Shown: positions 22,811 to 33,124, counted from the first letter of the stretch. The stretch is 64,000 nucleotides of DNA from Topomyia yanbarensis (GCF_030247195.1 NC_080671.1:70245412-70309411); one strand, 5' to 3'. A program made the numbers and translations. The notes: a model not told the origin generated them from the letters alone.

Positions 22811-23861
22811 TTTTTTTCAATTTGTTTATTTGATAAGGCACGTATGCGTTAGCTTAAAGGTGCCATTTTTTCATTGTTTTACATTTTGAATTTCTTAAAA
22901 CTAGGGGGTTACACATTTCAATATTATTTTGTTTTATATGATGAAACTAAAAAAAAATTTACAGCTAACTTATACATATAAAAGAGGGTATAATATAATA
23001 TTCGTAAAATTTGGGGGACGGGTCATTTTGTGTGTTCTTTTTATAGTAATTCACTTTATGATTTTTAGAAGGGAGATTGTAGGAGAAATTAATTATTAAC
23101 TAAGCGGAACATTTTACAAGCTTATTAACTAGAAATAACTAGAGAGAGAGTGGTTCAAGATTAGGGGGAATTAATTAGGGCTATTTTAAAGTAGTGGTAC
23201 TGTTGTGCATTTCTTAACGAGATTAACTATTGATCAACTAAAACTAGAAGATAGGGGGGCACATAAGTTGTGGAAAGATATTCAAGGGGAGAAGGGGGTG
23301 AAGTCATACATCTGTGTATCAGAGACATGGGAGGGTGGACAAGGCTGAAGGGGGGGGGATGTAAACTCAGTTTCCGGCATCAGGAATTAACGGCCAGGAT
23401 TACAGATTCGAACGGATTGATCAACTAAAACTAGAAGATAGGGGGCACATAAGTTTTGGGAAGATATTCAAGGGGAGAAGGGGTGAAGTCATACATCTGT
23501 GTATCAGAGACATGGGAGAGAGGGTGGACAAGGCTGAACGGGGGGGGGGGATATAAACTTTCAGTTTCCGGCATCAGGAATCAACGGCCAGGATTACAGA
23601 TTCGAACGGATGTATCAAGTATTGGGACGCCGGGCGGTTTTCCTCGAGCCGGTAGGGGTTCCTCCAGACGATTTCGTAGTACGGCTCAGATACGGATCGG
23701 GAACACACCGCGCTGCGCGTGTGATGTTGTACTGTAGATCTCGTGTTGTTGGTTCATTCGCCAGATGTTTTGTCTCGTCTTGGAGTCGTATCAAACCATC
23801 GTTGGGGACGGTAGGCGGAAGAGGGCACTTCTGGGAATGATAAGAGAAAAGATAGGGGCAT
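22811..23861 (-). other. LINE 3' UTR with tandem duplication and poly(A) end
   Basis: The 3' UTR contains an imperfect tandem duplication of about 190 bp: unit 1 at 23231-23417 and unit 2 at 23418-23610, sharing GATCAACTAAAACTAGAAGA and GGAGAAGGGG-TGAAGTCATA. Each unit has a homopolymer G run (C run in the transcript) near 23349 and 23541. The terminus reads (minus) GCTAACGCATACGTGCC, then AAATAAACAAATT and the A-run, presumably recognised by its RT. Confidence 0.85.
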
Positions 23862-26800
23862 TTAAATTTGGATATTGATGGTTTTGAGGAACGTGTATAT
23901 AAGGGACATGTAGAGAATATCGCGGCTTGCTAGTACATCTCGAACCGGGACATTGGGTGATCTTCCTCGGGCCCGAAGGGAATCGAATAGTTGAGATCTG
24001 GCAGAACAGTACTCGGCGCATGCCCAGACAACATGTTCGATTTCGTGATAACCGTTGCCACAAGCGCAGATACCGCTATCCACGAGCCCAATACGCCGGA
24101 GATGTGCGTCCAGCGTGTAGTGATTGGACATGAGCCGAGACATCACGCGAATGAAATCCCGACCCACATCCATCCCCCTGAACCAAGGTTTCGTCGATAC
24201 CTTAGGGATTATCGAATGTAGCCACCTTCCCAGTTCACCATTGCTCCATGAAGTTTGCCAACTTTCGAGGGTTCTCTGATGAGTAATACTGAAAAATTCG
24301 CTGAAGCTAATTGGTCTTTCATATATGTCACCTTGTAAAGCGCCCGCCTTAGCTAAAGAGTCCGCTTCTTCATTACCTGGAATGGAGCAATGCGAGGGAA
24401 CCCAAACTAAGGTAATCTTGTACGATCTTACAGACAAAGCACGCAGGCGTTCCCAGATTTTCCCCAGAAAATATGGAATGTGCTTTCTAGGTTTCATTGA
24501 ACGGAGAGCCTCGATTGAGCTGAGGCTATCCGAGACAATAAAGTAATGATCGGTGGGCAAAGTATCAATGATCCCAAGGGTATACTGAATAGCAGCAAGT
24601 TCTGCGACGTAAACTGAAGCAGGATCATTGAGTTTGAATGAGGCGGTGAGGTTTTGATTGAATATACCGAAGCCAGTGGAGCCGTCGAGGCTTGACCCGT
24701 CGGTGTAAAACATCTTGTTGCAGTCGACTTCTCGAAATTTACTATGAAAGATGCTTGGGATCACTTGCGGACGTATGTGATCCGGGATTCCACGAATCTC
24801 GTCTTTCATGGATGTGTCGAAGAATACAGTTGAATCAGAAGCATGAAAGAGATTGACACGGTTGGGATAGTATGAAGAAGGATTGATATTTTGTGCCATG
24901 TAATCGAAGTACAAGGACATAAATCGGGTTTGAGAATTGAGCTCGACAAGCCTTTCGAAATTTGCAATTACTAACGGGTTCAAGATATCGCATCGGATGA
25001 GCAATCGATATGAGAGGTCCCAAAATCGATTTTTCAGCGGAAGGACGCCCGCCAGCACTTCTAAACTCATCGTATGTGTCGAGTGCATGCAACCCAAAGC
25101 AATACGCAAACAACAATATTGGATTCGCTCTAGTTTGATGAAATGTATGTTCGCAGCGGAGCGGAAACAGAAACTCCCGTACTCCATCACCGACAATATT
25201 GTTGTTTGGTACAGCCTGATCAGGTCTCCTGGGTGGGCACCCCACCATGTTCCGGTTATTGTACGGAGAAAGTTGATCCTTTGCTGGCACTTCTGTTTCA
25301 GATACCTAATGTGACATCCCCAGGTTCCTTTAGAGTCGAACCAGACCCCGAGATATTTGAAAGTTGAAACCTGAGCAATAGTTTGACCCATTAATTGAAG
25401 CTGTAGTTGCGCTGGTTCACGCTTCCTTGAAAATACGACTAGCTCAGTTTTCTCCGTGGAGAACTCGATACCTAGCTGAAGGGCCCAAGCAGACAAATTG
25501 TCCAAGGTATCTTGCAATGGTCCTTGCAGATCGACGGCTTTGGGACCTGTAATAGAGACCACACCGTCATCTGCAAGCTGCCTTAGCGTGCAGGAATTGA
25601 CAAGACATTCGTCAATGTCATTCACGTAAAAGTTATAGAGAAGGGGGCTTAGACATGAGCCCTGGGGAAGACCCATGTAGCTAATTCGTGATGTCGATAA
25701 ATCACCATGCGAAAAATGCATATGTTTTTCAGACAGCAAGTTTAGCAAAAAGTTGTTTAGAGTCGGTGAAAGACCATGCTGGTGCAGCTTCTCAGAAAGA
25801 ATTTTGATAGAAACTGAATCAAAAGCCCCCTTTATATCTAGGAAAACTGATGCCATCTGCTCTTTGCTAGCATAAGCCATTTGAATTTCTGTTGAGAGCA
25901 ACGCAAGACAATCGTTCGTCCCTTTGCCTTTGCGGAAACCAAATTGTGTATCTGACAGTAAGCCATTTGCTTCAACCCAATTATCGAGGCGAAACAAGAT
26001 CATTTTCTCGAACAACTTTCGGATACAGGACAGCATCGCAATCGGTCGATACGAGTTGTGGTCGGAGGCTGGTTTTCCTGGTTTTTGAATGGCGATGACC
26101 TTAACTTGCCTCCAGTCATGAGGGACAATATTACCCTCAAGAAACTTATTAAATAAATTCAACAAGCGTCTCTTGGCAGAGTCTGGCAGATTCTTTAACA
26201 AGTTAAATTTGATTCTGTCTGGCCCTGGGGCTCTATTGTTACATGATAAGAGAGCAAGTGAGAACTCCACCATCGAAAACGGTGTTTCGTTCGCGTTATT
26301 GTGAGGGGACGCGGCGCGGTAGATCTTCTGTGCCGGAGCGGAATCCGGACAAACCTTCTTGGCAAAATCGAATATCCAACGGTTTGAATATTCCACGCTC
26401 TCATTGGTACTGTTTCGGTTTCGTAAGCGCCGGGCCGTACTCCACAGAGTGTTCATCGATGTTTCTCTCGTTAGTCCGTCGACGAACCGGCGCCAGTAGC
26501 TACGTTTTTTGACTTTTATCAAACTCTTCATGCGCGTTTCCGCCATCGCGTACTGTCGGTAGCTAGCTGGCAGCCCGTCGTCCCGGAAGGTCTTATACGC
26601 AGCGGCCTTCTCCGCGTAAACGTCTGAGCACTCTTTGTCCCACCATGGATTGGGAGGACGCCCGCGTGAGTTCGCGTCTGGTACGCGTTTAGTCTGAGCT
26701 TGAATCGCGGTATCGAGAATCAAGCCAGCCAGGAACCCGTACTCTTCCTCCGGAGGAAGCTCTTGAGTGCACTCGATTTTGTCGGATATCGCGGACGCGT

Positions 26801-27560
26801 AGCTCTTCCAATCAATATTTCGTGTGAGGTCATACGAAACATTGATTGTATTCGGTGGCCCTGAACCGTTAGCAATAGTAATTACGATTGGCAGATGGTC
26901 GCTGCCGTGGGGATCAGAGACTACCTTCCACATGCAATCTAACCGCAGCGATGTCGAGCAGAGGGACAGATCTAAGGCGCTCGGTCGCACTGGAGGGGCA
27001 GGAATCCGTGTCATTTCACCCGTATTCAAAATAGTCATATTGAAGTTGTCGCAAAGCTCATGGAGTAGGGTAGATCGATTATCGTCATGAAGGCAACCCC
27101 ATGCCGTGCCGTGGGAGTTGAAGTCACCTAAAACTAGCCTCGGTGCGGGGAGGAGTTCCGCAATATCGCAAAGCCGTCGGTGGCTAACTGAGGCTCTAGG
27201 GGGGATGTAGGTGGAAGCAATACAAAGGTCTTTGCCTTTAATTCTGGTTTGGCAAGCGACAACTTCAATGCCTGGTGTCGAGGGGAGGTCGATCCGATTG
27301 AAAGAATAGCACTTTTTGATCCCCAAAAGTACTCCTCCGTAAGAGTCTTCTCGATCCAAGCGAATAATATTAAAATCGTGGAAGTGTAGGGTTATTTCTG
27401 AAGTGAGCCATGTCTCGCATAGGGCAAATGCATCGCATTTCAAATTATTTAGTAAGATTTTAAACGAATCGATTTTCGGGATAATGCTTCTGCAATTCCA
27501 CTGTAGAACAGTGATTAAATCCTTGACCTCGTTCGATGAATTAGCCATCGAAGGATACAA
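23862..27560 (-). CDS. LINE ORF2: APE endonuclease, reverse transcriptase, RNase H
   Basis: Intact 1232-codon frame. Endonuclease (about 18-230): Asn22 in LQWN, Glu49 in CETW, Asp146/Asn148 in GDFN, and S220-D221-H222. Reverse transcriptase (about 480-740): YRPI, FLDIKGAFD (573-581), GLPQGSCLSPLLYN, and catalytic LADD (662-665), where the first residue is Leu rather than the usual Tyr/Phe. RNase H (about 950-1075): Asp954, Glu987, Asp1011, His1057, Asp1067. A C-terminal C-X-C-X8-H-X4-C motif (1165-1181) may bind RNA. The protein nicks target DNA and copies element RNA at the nick (target-primed reverse transcription). The ORF2 start overlaps the ORF1 end by 20 nt in the +1 frame; a second ATG (27548) sits just before the ORF1 stop, which suggests termination-reinitiation. 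Confidence 0.95.
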   Translation of the reverse strand: MYPSMANSSNEVKDLITVLQWNCRSIIPKIDSFKILLNNLKCDAFALCETWLTSEITLHFHDFNIIRLDREDSYGGVLLGIKKCYSFNRIDLPSTPGIEVVACQTRIKGKDLCIASTYIPPRASVSHRRLCDIAELLPAPRLVLGDFNSHGTAWGCLHDDNRSTLLHELCDNFNMTILNTGEMTRIPAPPVRPSALDLSLCSTSLRLDCMWKVVSDPHGSDHLPIVITIANGSGPPNTINVSYDLTRNIDWKSYASAISDKIECTQELPPEEEYGFLAGLILDTAIQAQTKRVPDANSRGRPPNPWWDKECSDVYAEKAAAYKTFRDDGLPASYRQYAMAETRMKSLIKVKKRSYWRRFVDGLTRETSMNTLWSTARRLRNRNSTNESVEYSNRWIFDFAKKVCPDSAPAQKIYRAASPHNNANETPFSMVEFSLALLSCNNRAPGPDRIKFNLLKNLPDSAKRRLLNLFNKFLEGNIVPHDWRQVKVIAIQKPGKPASDHNSYRPIAMLSCIRKLFEKMILFRLDNWVEANGLLSDTQFGFRKGKGTNDCLALLSTEIQMAYASKEQMASVFLDIKGAFDSVSIKILSEKLHQHGLSPTLNNFLLNLLSEKHMHFSHGDLSTSRISYMGLPQGSCLSPLLYNFYVNDIDECLVNSCTLRQLADDGVVSITGPKAVDLQGPLQDTLDNLSAWALQLGIEFSTEKTELVVFSRKREPAQLQLQLMGQTIAQVSTFKYLGVWFDSKGTWGCHIRYLKQKCQQRINFLRTITGTWWGAHPGDLIRLYQTTILSVMEYGSFCFRSAANIHFIKLERIQYCCLRIALGCMHSTHTMSLEVLAGVLPLKNRFWDLSYRLLIRCDILNPLVIANFERLVELNSQTRFMSLYFDYMAQNINPSSYYPNRVNLFHASDSTVFFDTSMKDEIRGIPDHIRPQVIPSIFHSKFREVDCNKMFYTDGSSLDGSTGFGIFNQNLTASFKLNDPASVYVAELAAIQYTLGIIDTLPTDHYFIVSDSLSSIEALRSMKPRKHIPYFLGKIWERLRALSVRSYKITLVWVPSHCSIPGNEEADSLAKAGALQGDIYERPISFSEFFSITHQRTLESWQTSWSNGELGRWLHSIIPKVSTKPWFRGMDVGRDFIRVMSRLMSNHYTLDAHLRRIGLVDSGICACGNGYHEIEHVVWACAEYCSARSQLFDSLRARGRSPNVPVRDVLASRDILYMSLIYTFLKTINIQI

Positions 27561-28863
27561 TCGCTGAAAGAAGGGGCCATTTCGCAGTGAACTGCATCAA
27601 AAATGTTTTTACTGCGGGGAGAAAGCTTATCAAGATACTTTTAAGGGGGTCAGAAATGTTTAACGCTGTAAGAATACGGTCCACAATGTCAGAGAAATTT
27701 ATTAAGCCAGCACTGTTTTCTTTCTCTGGCTGAGATATGGGAACACTTGGGGTTTTTGATGTTCCTGGAAGTGCTGGGAACTCCTTTTCTGAGCTCAGGT
27801 TACTGAGACCGGGAGCGACTTGCTTCGGTTTTGCACCAGTACTTCCTTGAGTAGTTATTTTAGGGGGACTATGAAGAGACACCTTCTGGCCTTTACGACG
27901 AAGCTTGGAAGAAGAAATGTTCTTCCTTTTTCTACTACTTCTAGGCACAGCAGAAGATGTTCCCTCCTGGGGTTCATCACAGTCGCCTTCGTCAGTAGAC
28001 AAGTTGGTAAAGATGTTCGTAGAGACAGGTGGCGTAGCTATCTTAAGCATTTCTGCAAAAGATCGCTTAGAGCGTCCCTGAAGGGAACGCTTAAGATTTT
28101 CCTCGCGCTGTTTGTACGCGGGACATGAAGGGAGATCATGTGGGTTTCCCCCACAGTAGAGACACTTTTCGACATCTCTACCACAGGAATCATCCGCATG
28201 ATTCCCACCGCATTTCCCACAGCGGGCTTTATTGCTACAATGGGAGGCTGTGTGTCCCAATTGTTTGCAATTAGTACAGTTCATGACCCGCGGCACAAAG
28301 AGGCGAACAGGTAGACGAACCTTGTCAAAGAGGAGGTAATTGGGCAGGGCAGAGCCGGCGAAGGTCACCCGATAAGAGTCTGAGTTGACGTATATTTTCT
28401 TACCGTCAGCTGCGACTGATGCTGAATGCAAACGTTTGCATTCCAGTATCTTCACTGGCTTAAGCATGGGGTCTTTGAAACAGCCAGTCCCATATTTTAG
28501 CAGGTCCTCGCAATTCACACTCGAATCGGAAACGACCCCACTGACTTCAACCCTGTTAGCTGGAATATAAACCCTGTACTCCTTCGTAAAGGGCTCGTAG
28601 CCAGCAATATCGTTTGCCTGAGCAGAACTGTTAACCACCACCCGAAGCTTATCAGGGCGAATTTTCGATATTTCTGTCACGGCCGAATACCGATCCGTCA
28701 GAACTCGAGAAATCTGCAACAGATTCAAACACTTTTTTTCTTTGGTCCGGAAGAAGATCACAAATGGCCCGGTGGCCGAGTTCGGATATACCTTGAGCCG
28801 GGGAGCCGATTTTATTTCGACGTCCATCTCACCTTGAGATGAACCGCCGTCAGGGGAAGTCAT
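27541..28863 (-). CDS. LINE ORF1: Gag-like nucleic-acid-binding protein
   Basis: Intact 440-codon frame. Three zinc knuckles in a row at residues 196-209 (C-X2-C-X4-H-X4-C), 215-227 and 234-247, preceded by a globular region (about 30-190) of the type found before these knuckles in insect LINE ORF1 proteins. A basic Ser/Lys-rich stretch follows (about 260-345) and the C-terminus is hydrophobic (about 410-436). Such proteins coat element RNA and assist strand transfer; here that is by family analogy. Translation of ORF2 is coupled through a 20-nt overlap. Decayed copies of the knuckle region occur at 42080-42300 (+), and an upstream ORF1 segment at 61820-62010 (-). Confidence 0.92.
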   Translation of the reverse strand: MTSPDGGSSQGEMDVEIKSAPRLKVYPNSATGPFVIFFRTKEKKCLNLLQISRVLTDRYSAVTEISKIRPDKLRVVVNSSAQANDIAGYEPFTKEYRVYIPANRVEVSGVVSDSSVNCEDLLKYGTGCFKDPMLKPVKILECKRLHSASVAADGKKIYVNSDSYRVTFAGSALPNYLLFDKVRLPVRLFVPRVMNCTNCKQLGHTASHCSNKARCGKCGGNHADDSCGRDVEKCLYCGGNPHDLPSCPAYKQREENLKRSLQGRSKRSFAEMLKIATPPVSTNIFTNLSTDEGDCDEPQEGTSSAVPRSSRKRKNISSSKLRRKGQKVSLHSPPKITTQGSTGAKPKQVAPGLSNLSSEKEFPALPGTSKTPSVPISQPEKENSAGLINFSDIVDRILTALNISDPLKSILISFLPAVKTFLMQFTAKWPLLSAIVSFDG

Positions 28864-29169
28864 TTTTGCACGGGCCTATTGCCCAGTGCACGTTATTAAG
28901 ACAGCCAAGAAGGGGAAACGAAAACTAATACTTAGCTTGTGTAGGTAACGGTATCCAGACGGCTTACTAAAAGAACACTGCTTCACTTCACTGACCGGCT
29001 AACGGTACTCAGAAACAGAAACACAAAAGAAGGGAAAAATAATGAAACCTCAACTAGGCGTAGAGTGTGCCAATAACCTTGAACGCGGATTAACACTATT
29101 TGTCGCTATAGAGTGTACGGACCGATGACAAAAGACTTCTATCTCGACTGAGTGCTCGATAACGAATGT
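28864..29169 (-). promoter_or_regulatory. LINE 5' UTR and presumed internal promoter
   Basis: About 306 nt between the insertion boundary and the ORF1 start. Full-length LINEs of this kind carry a TATA-less RNA polymerase II promoter starting at their first base. The CATTCG at the 5' edge is consistent, but promoter activity is inferred. Confidence 0.55.
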
Positions 29170-29181
29170 AAAAGGGTATTT
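29170..29181. repeat. LINE target-site duplication, right copy
   Basis: Second copy of AAAAGGGTATTT; the LTR sequence continues directly after it with GTTCTCACTTC, as in the 3' LTR at 37730. Confidence 0.95.
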
Positions 29182-30384
29182 GTTCTCACTTCAAAAGAGA
29201 TTGTCGAAGCCATCAGTGGGATACGTACCAAGCGGTGTTCATCGGTAGTAGATAGTGACCAAATTTATACGATAAATCCGCTAGTTAGATATTAAAATAA
29301 AAAGTTAATGGTTATAGTAGGCGGAGAGCAGCATATTTAGTGCACAGATGCTGTTAGTAGATCGTAAGTAGGCAACAAAAGCCACCACGTGCTGTTGGTA
29401 TAAATCAATGATCTATTTTAGGCCCTCTCGATCAAAAAAGGCTGAAATAATCTGTTTAAAAACCCCTACCGATTGATCACTGAGCAACCCTAGTGATACA
29501 AATCAGGTAAAATTGTAATTATCGCGAAATTAGACTTCCGTTAATGATCACCGTTGAACAGGTAGGCAACCCGCTCAACGTGGGTTTTTCTCTGGGACCC
29601 CCCCCAGCCAACTTCCGCCTGCGCAGATCGGAAAACCCGCCAGCCAGCCAATCACCGCCTAGCAGCAAGTTACGCGCCGATCCAACGATCCAAATTCACC
29701 ATCCTGTGACGTTAAGACGGTACCTCGCCCGGTAGCATTCCGTCGGGCGTATACGACGGAGAACAGTCCGACAAATTCTCGTGCTCATTGCCATCCCACG
29801 GGCACCCTCGTCGTCCAGGTAAATCGTCAACCGCTAGGCAGAACTGGGCGATATGTTGCATGCGCATGGTCGTGCGCGGAGTCACTAAGCGAGCAGTAAG
29901 TACGACTGAGATTGCATCGTCAGCGAGGGAAGGATACTACCGGCATCAAACTGCATCGTATCAGGTCAGCGTGTGGTAGATTTAGAAGAAGCTAAGGGAA
30001 AGAGACCAAATATGTACAGAGATCTAAGCGTCCCGGGACAAGAAAACGCATCCATAGGAAAATAGAAATGTTATACCGCTCTATAGTGTCTCTCTATCTC
30101 CCTGAGGGTTTATGACCATCTTGATTAAAGTGCGCGGTTCGTTCGTTTTACTTTTTATTGTTAGATTTTTACGCGAAAGATTTTCTCAATGAACTTATTC
30201 GGTTTGGCTATTGTTTTGGGGTCTCGTCGGTGGATTAGCTGAGTAAGAACGGTGTTTGAGCCACTTTAACATACCCGCCTTGTGGATAGAGTCTCTGGCC
30301 GGACTATCGTCATGCGTCGGCAGCCTTCCTAACGGAAGTGGCGCTTAAGTTGTCGACTGTTGTGTGCACAAGAAATCCGTTACA
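29182..30384 (+). repeat. 5' LTR, second part
   Basis: Matches 37730-38933. Differences seen: a run of eight C at 29598-29605 versus G plus CCCCACCC at 38146-38154, and A30373 versus T38922. Ends GTTACA. The LTR is long and non-coding; short frames inside it occur in both copies and are not genes. Confidence 0.95.
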
Positions 30385-30386
30385 TT

Positions 30387-30404
30387 TGGCGCCCAACGTG
30401 GGGC
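30387..30404 (+). promoter_or_regulatory. Primer-binding site for tRNA-Lys (CUU)
   Basis: TGGCGCCCAACGTGGGGC, two bases after the 5' LTR, is complementary to the 3' end, including CCA, of insect tRNA-Lys(CUU) as I recall it. That tRNA would prime minus-strand DNA synthesis. Lys priming is known in the gypsy group. Confidence 0.85.
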
Positions 30405-30643
30405 CCGAGAAAAAGCATTTGAAGTTTGGCTAAAAGTTTGAGATTTCGGTTTTGAGATTAAATTTTTTTTTTGTTTTGGGAATTTGAATCGATATTAAGT
30501 TAGGTTGTAGGAGTTACGTTAGATATAACTTAGGATTAGCTTGGAATTAGGTTTAGTTAGCATTTACATACTTGGTTTTTTTCTTCTATACTATTGCTCT
30601 AAAGTAGAGAAATATTTCGATCAAATTTTACTACCGTTCCTAA

Positions 30644-33124
30644 ATGGAAAATTTTCATATAAATGCGGATGATCTTACGGACGAGGAAGTTCAATATGAA
30701 CTTAACCTCCGATGTCTTAGTGGGAATAGTGGACCGGAAGGTAGAAGAATTCTGCGCAACTGGTTTCGGAGCGAGGGGTTAACCGAGTACCCATCAGTGA
30801 ACTCGATCACCCAAGAGTATCAAATAATCCCTAATAGTTTACACGACCTCGAAGAAGCATTAAAGGTCGGTCGTGCTTTAGGTGGACGTTCACAATTGAT
30901 CCACTACTATCGACGACTTCGACGGTGCAGTGCATCAACCGTTACCGAGCAAGGCAACAAGAAAATTCTGCTGGAGATAGTATTGCGACTTGCCCTACAA
31001 TATTTTGAACTGGACATGACAAAGCTTGATTTCCCAAACGTAGCAACTACTCAACCGCAAACCGCCGATGACACAATCCTTCCTAGAAGAGAAAGTACTA
31101 ATCTATCAGGAGAGTTATCTCCTGCGTCAGACACTGGTTTACGGAACTCGACCCAAGCAACCCTCGAAGTTACGGATGACCTTCGAGCTCAACGAATTTC
31201 AATAGCTCAATTAGAGTTGGAGCAAACCCTTGCAGATTTGCCCAATCCGCAGCTTAACTCTTCTCTCCCGAGTAACCGAGCTATGCAACGTGAGCAATAT
31301 ATGACCCCCAGGTCATCGTTTCCGTTGGCCACTGGTCGAACGCCGTTCCAACTTCCCGGAGTATCGGAAAGACATTCGTTCAATCTGGGACCTATCAATC
31401 TGGCAACGAGATTTGATCACCTAGGAACAACGTCATTGGTAGAGCCCTCGGGTCCAGCCATCAATGTTAGGTCTATCGTATCTCTGTCGTTACCCGTTCG
31501 GAATGCCGATGTGCAATTAGTGTCATCCGTAGGCACACCATGGTTAGCGAATGTAAATCCAGAAGTACGCCCGACTGCGACGATACAATCATCCATCTTA
31601 CCCGGATATCGATCGCTGAGTTCACCCTTATCAAGATTTGCCGGGGCAGGACTGTCGATCAATGGAGTAGGAGCGGACAATGAGCTGAATAACAATTTCC
31701 CAGTCTCTGTAGCGGGAAATGATGTTGCTCAGATACGACAGGCCCCTAACCAGGACACCAGGTCAGTAGAGACGCCTAGAAATGAAAATAGGAATTTATT
31801 GAATTACGGGCACGTCTCGGACATTGAAAATTATGTACAAACCTACGTGAACAACTGTTTGAATTTTCGTTCAGATCGGCCCATTGTTCGAGATACGATC
31901 GTTAACAACTTAGCTCGTCAGATGGCTGATGTGGGCATCCGCGAGCCAGTGCGGTCAAGTTCTGCTCGCCCAGAACATCCCCCACAACTATTGGAAAGAG
32001 AGGGCCGGCAGAGTCTGTCGCCACCCTTACAACTGCATCGACTAAATTCAGATCGCCAACAAGGTCGAGTGAACATCCCAAATACCCCGCCCATATTTTA
32101 CGACAGATACCGGAGTACGTTACCGACATATTCAACACCGTATGTTATACCCGAGACGACTCCCAATCCTGGAATCTTTCAGCGTCGACCCCATAACTCT
32201 GCTGCCTATGTGGCACCGGATGCAATACCATCTCCGTTATCCCCGGCAGCTGGTTTAGCTCAACCTTACGCTCGACGAAGGTTACCCCACCAAACTTGCA
32301 ACATTATGGAAAAATGGCCGAAATTTGCTGGAGATGCAAATCCGGTACCCGTAATTGATTTTCTTCGACAGTTAGATTTATTGTGTCGGTCTTATCAGAT
32401 TAGTCAGGAAGAACTTAGAACACATGCCCACTTACTTTTTAAAGAAGATGCGTATGTATGGTATACGGCCTACGAACCGAAGTTCGATTCATGGGAGACC
32501 TTGATGTATTATCTACGACTAAGATACGACAACCCGAACCGAGATCGTTTCACTAGGGAAGAAATGCGCAGCCGAAAGCAAAGACCTAACGAGCTGTTCA
32601 GTGCGTTCCTGACCGATATCGAAACTTTGTCTCAACGATTGATTCGGCCGATGCCAGAAGAGGAAAAGTTCGATATAGTAGTTGAAAACATGAAGATGTC
32701 GTACAAGCGAAGGTTGGCGTTGGAACGAGTACATTCCATGGACCATCTAGCACAGTTGTGCTATCGCTTTGACACCTTGGAAGGACATTTGTATAATCCA
32801 CGGTCCTGCGTTAAAGCAAATAGCGTGAATGAAATACCACTCATTGACGAGATCTTGATAGAAGAGGAAGGCTTTGAGGAGGACGAAGTAGCGGCAATCC
32901 AAGTCAAACGAGACTGCAGGAAATCTGACTCTTCTCGTAGGTCCGAAACTTCAGGCCAGCCGATCTGTTGGAATTGCCGGAAAATAGGTCATCTGTGGCG
33001 CGAATGCGATCAACAAAAATCGATTTTCTGCCACATGTGTGGCCATCCCGAAACTACCGCCTTTCGATGTCCCCAACAACATAATCTCCGTCCCGTCGGG
33101 GAAACGAATCCAAAAAACGGGTAG
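30644..33124 (+). CDS. gag: Gag polyprotein of LTR retrotransposon
   Basis: Intact 826-codon frame with a 240-nt leader after the primer site. The N-terminal 100 residues are acidic and globular, then there is a long Ser/Pro/Asn-rich linker (about 130-540). The capsid-like retrotransposon gag core runs from about residue 553 (MEKWPKFAGDAN) to 700. Near the C-terminus is a classical knuckle (C775-X2-C-X4-H-X4-C788) and a second, atypical cysteine cluster (C796-X2-C-X9-C) whose His is displaced. Gag forms the particle and packages RNA. At 826 residues it is long for a gypsy Gag. The frame ends at TAG 33122-33124, three bases after a slippery heptamer, so a fraction of ribosomes would make Gag-Pol. 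Confidence 0.9.
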   Translation: MENFHINADDLTDEEVQYELNLRCLSGNSGPEGRRILRNWFRSEGLTEYPSVNSITQEYQIIPNSLHDLEEALKVGRALGGRSQLIHYYRRLRRCSASTVTEQGNKKILLEIVLRLALQYFELDMTKLDFPNVATTQPQTADDTILPRRESTNLSGELSPASDTGLRNSTQATLEVTDDLRAQRISIAQLELEQTLADLPNPQLNSSLPSNRAMQREQYMTPRSSFPLATGRTPFQLPGVSERHSFNLGPINLATRFDHLGTTSLVEPSGPAINVRSIVSLSLPVRNADVQLVSSVGTPWLANVNPEVRPTATIQSSILPGYRSLSSPLSRFAGAGLSINGVGADNELNNNFPVSVAGNDVAQIRQAPNQDTRSVETPRNENRNLLNYGHVSDIENYVQTYVNNCLNFRSDRPIVRDTIVNNLARQMADVGIREPVRSSSARPEHPPQLLEREGRQSLSPPLQLHRLNSDRQQGRVNIPNTPPIFYDRYRSTLPTYSTPYVIPETTPNPGIFQRRPHNSAAYVAPDAIPSPLSPAAGLAQPYARRRLPHQTCNIMEKWPKFAGDANPVPVIDFLRQLDLLCRSYQISQEELRTHAHLLFKEDAYVWYTAYEPKFDSWETLMYYLRLRYDNPNRDRFTREEMRSRKQRPNELFSAFLTDIETLSQRLIRPMPEEEKFDIVVENMKMSYKRRLALERVHSMDHLAQLCYRFDTLEGHLYNPRSCVKANSVNEIPLIDEILIEEEGFEEDEVAAIQVKRDCRKSDSSRRSETSGQPICWNCRKIGHLWRECDQQKSIFCHMCGHPETTAFRCPQQHNLRPVGETNPKNG
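33112..33118 (+). promoter_or_regulatory. -1 ribosomal frameshift site A AAA AAC
   Basis: The heptamer is correctly phased in the gag frame (codons CCA AAA AAC GGG TAG), so slippage of the last two tRNAs moves into the pol frame, which is open without a stop from here to 36393. Downstream, AGAGG (33123-33127) can pair with CCTCT (33141-33145); a longer stem or pseudoknot needs folding software. No AUG is needed for pol. Confidence 0.85.

Larger units (their letters stand above)
22811..29169 (-). mobile_element. Full-length I-group LINE (non-LTR retrotransposon)
   Basis: About 6.36 kb on the minus strand: 5' UTR (29169-28864), ORF1, ORF2, 3' UTR (23861-22811) and a poly(A) end (T-run from 22811). 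The 12-bp target duplications exactly flank it. The 5' end reads ACATTCGTTATCGAGCACTC, compatible with the CATTCG-type start of LINEs that have an internal promoter; that is an inference. APE, RT and RNase H in ORF2 and a three-knuckle ORF1 fit the I group. All catalytic residues that I can locate are kept, so it may be competent. It lies antisense within the 5' LTR of its host element. Confidence 0.93.

Noticed and set aside
24835..25314. 151-codon and 125-codon frames overlapping LINE ORF2
   Set aside because: Shadows of the intact ORF2 in other frames.
29544..29979. Two 63-codon frames; the second (29788-29979) recurs at 38337-38528
   Set aside because: They lie inside the LTRs, and repetition of the second is due to LTR identity, not selection on protein.
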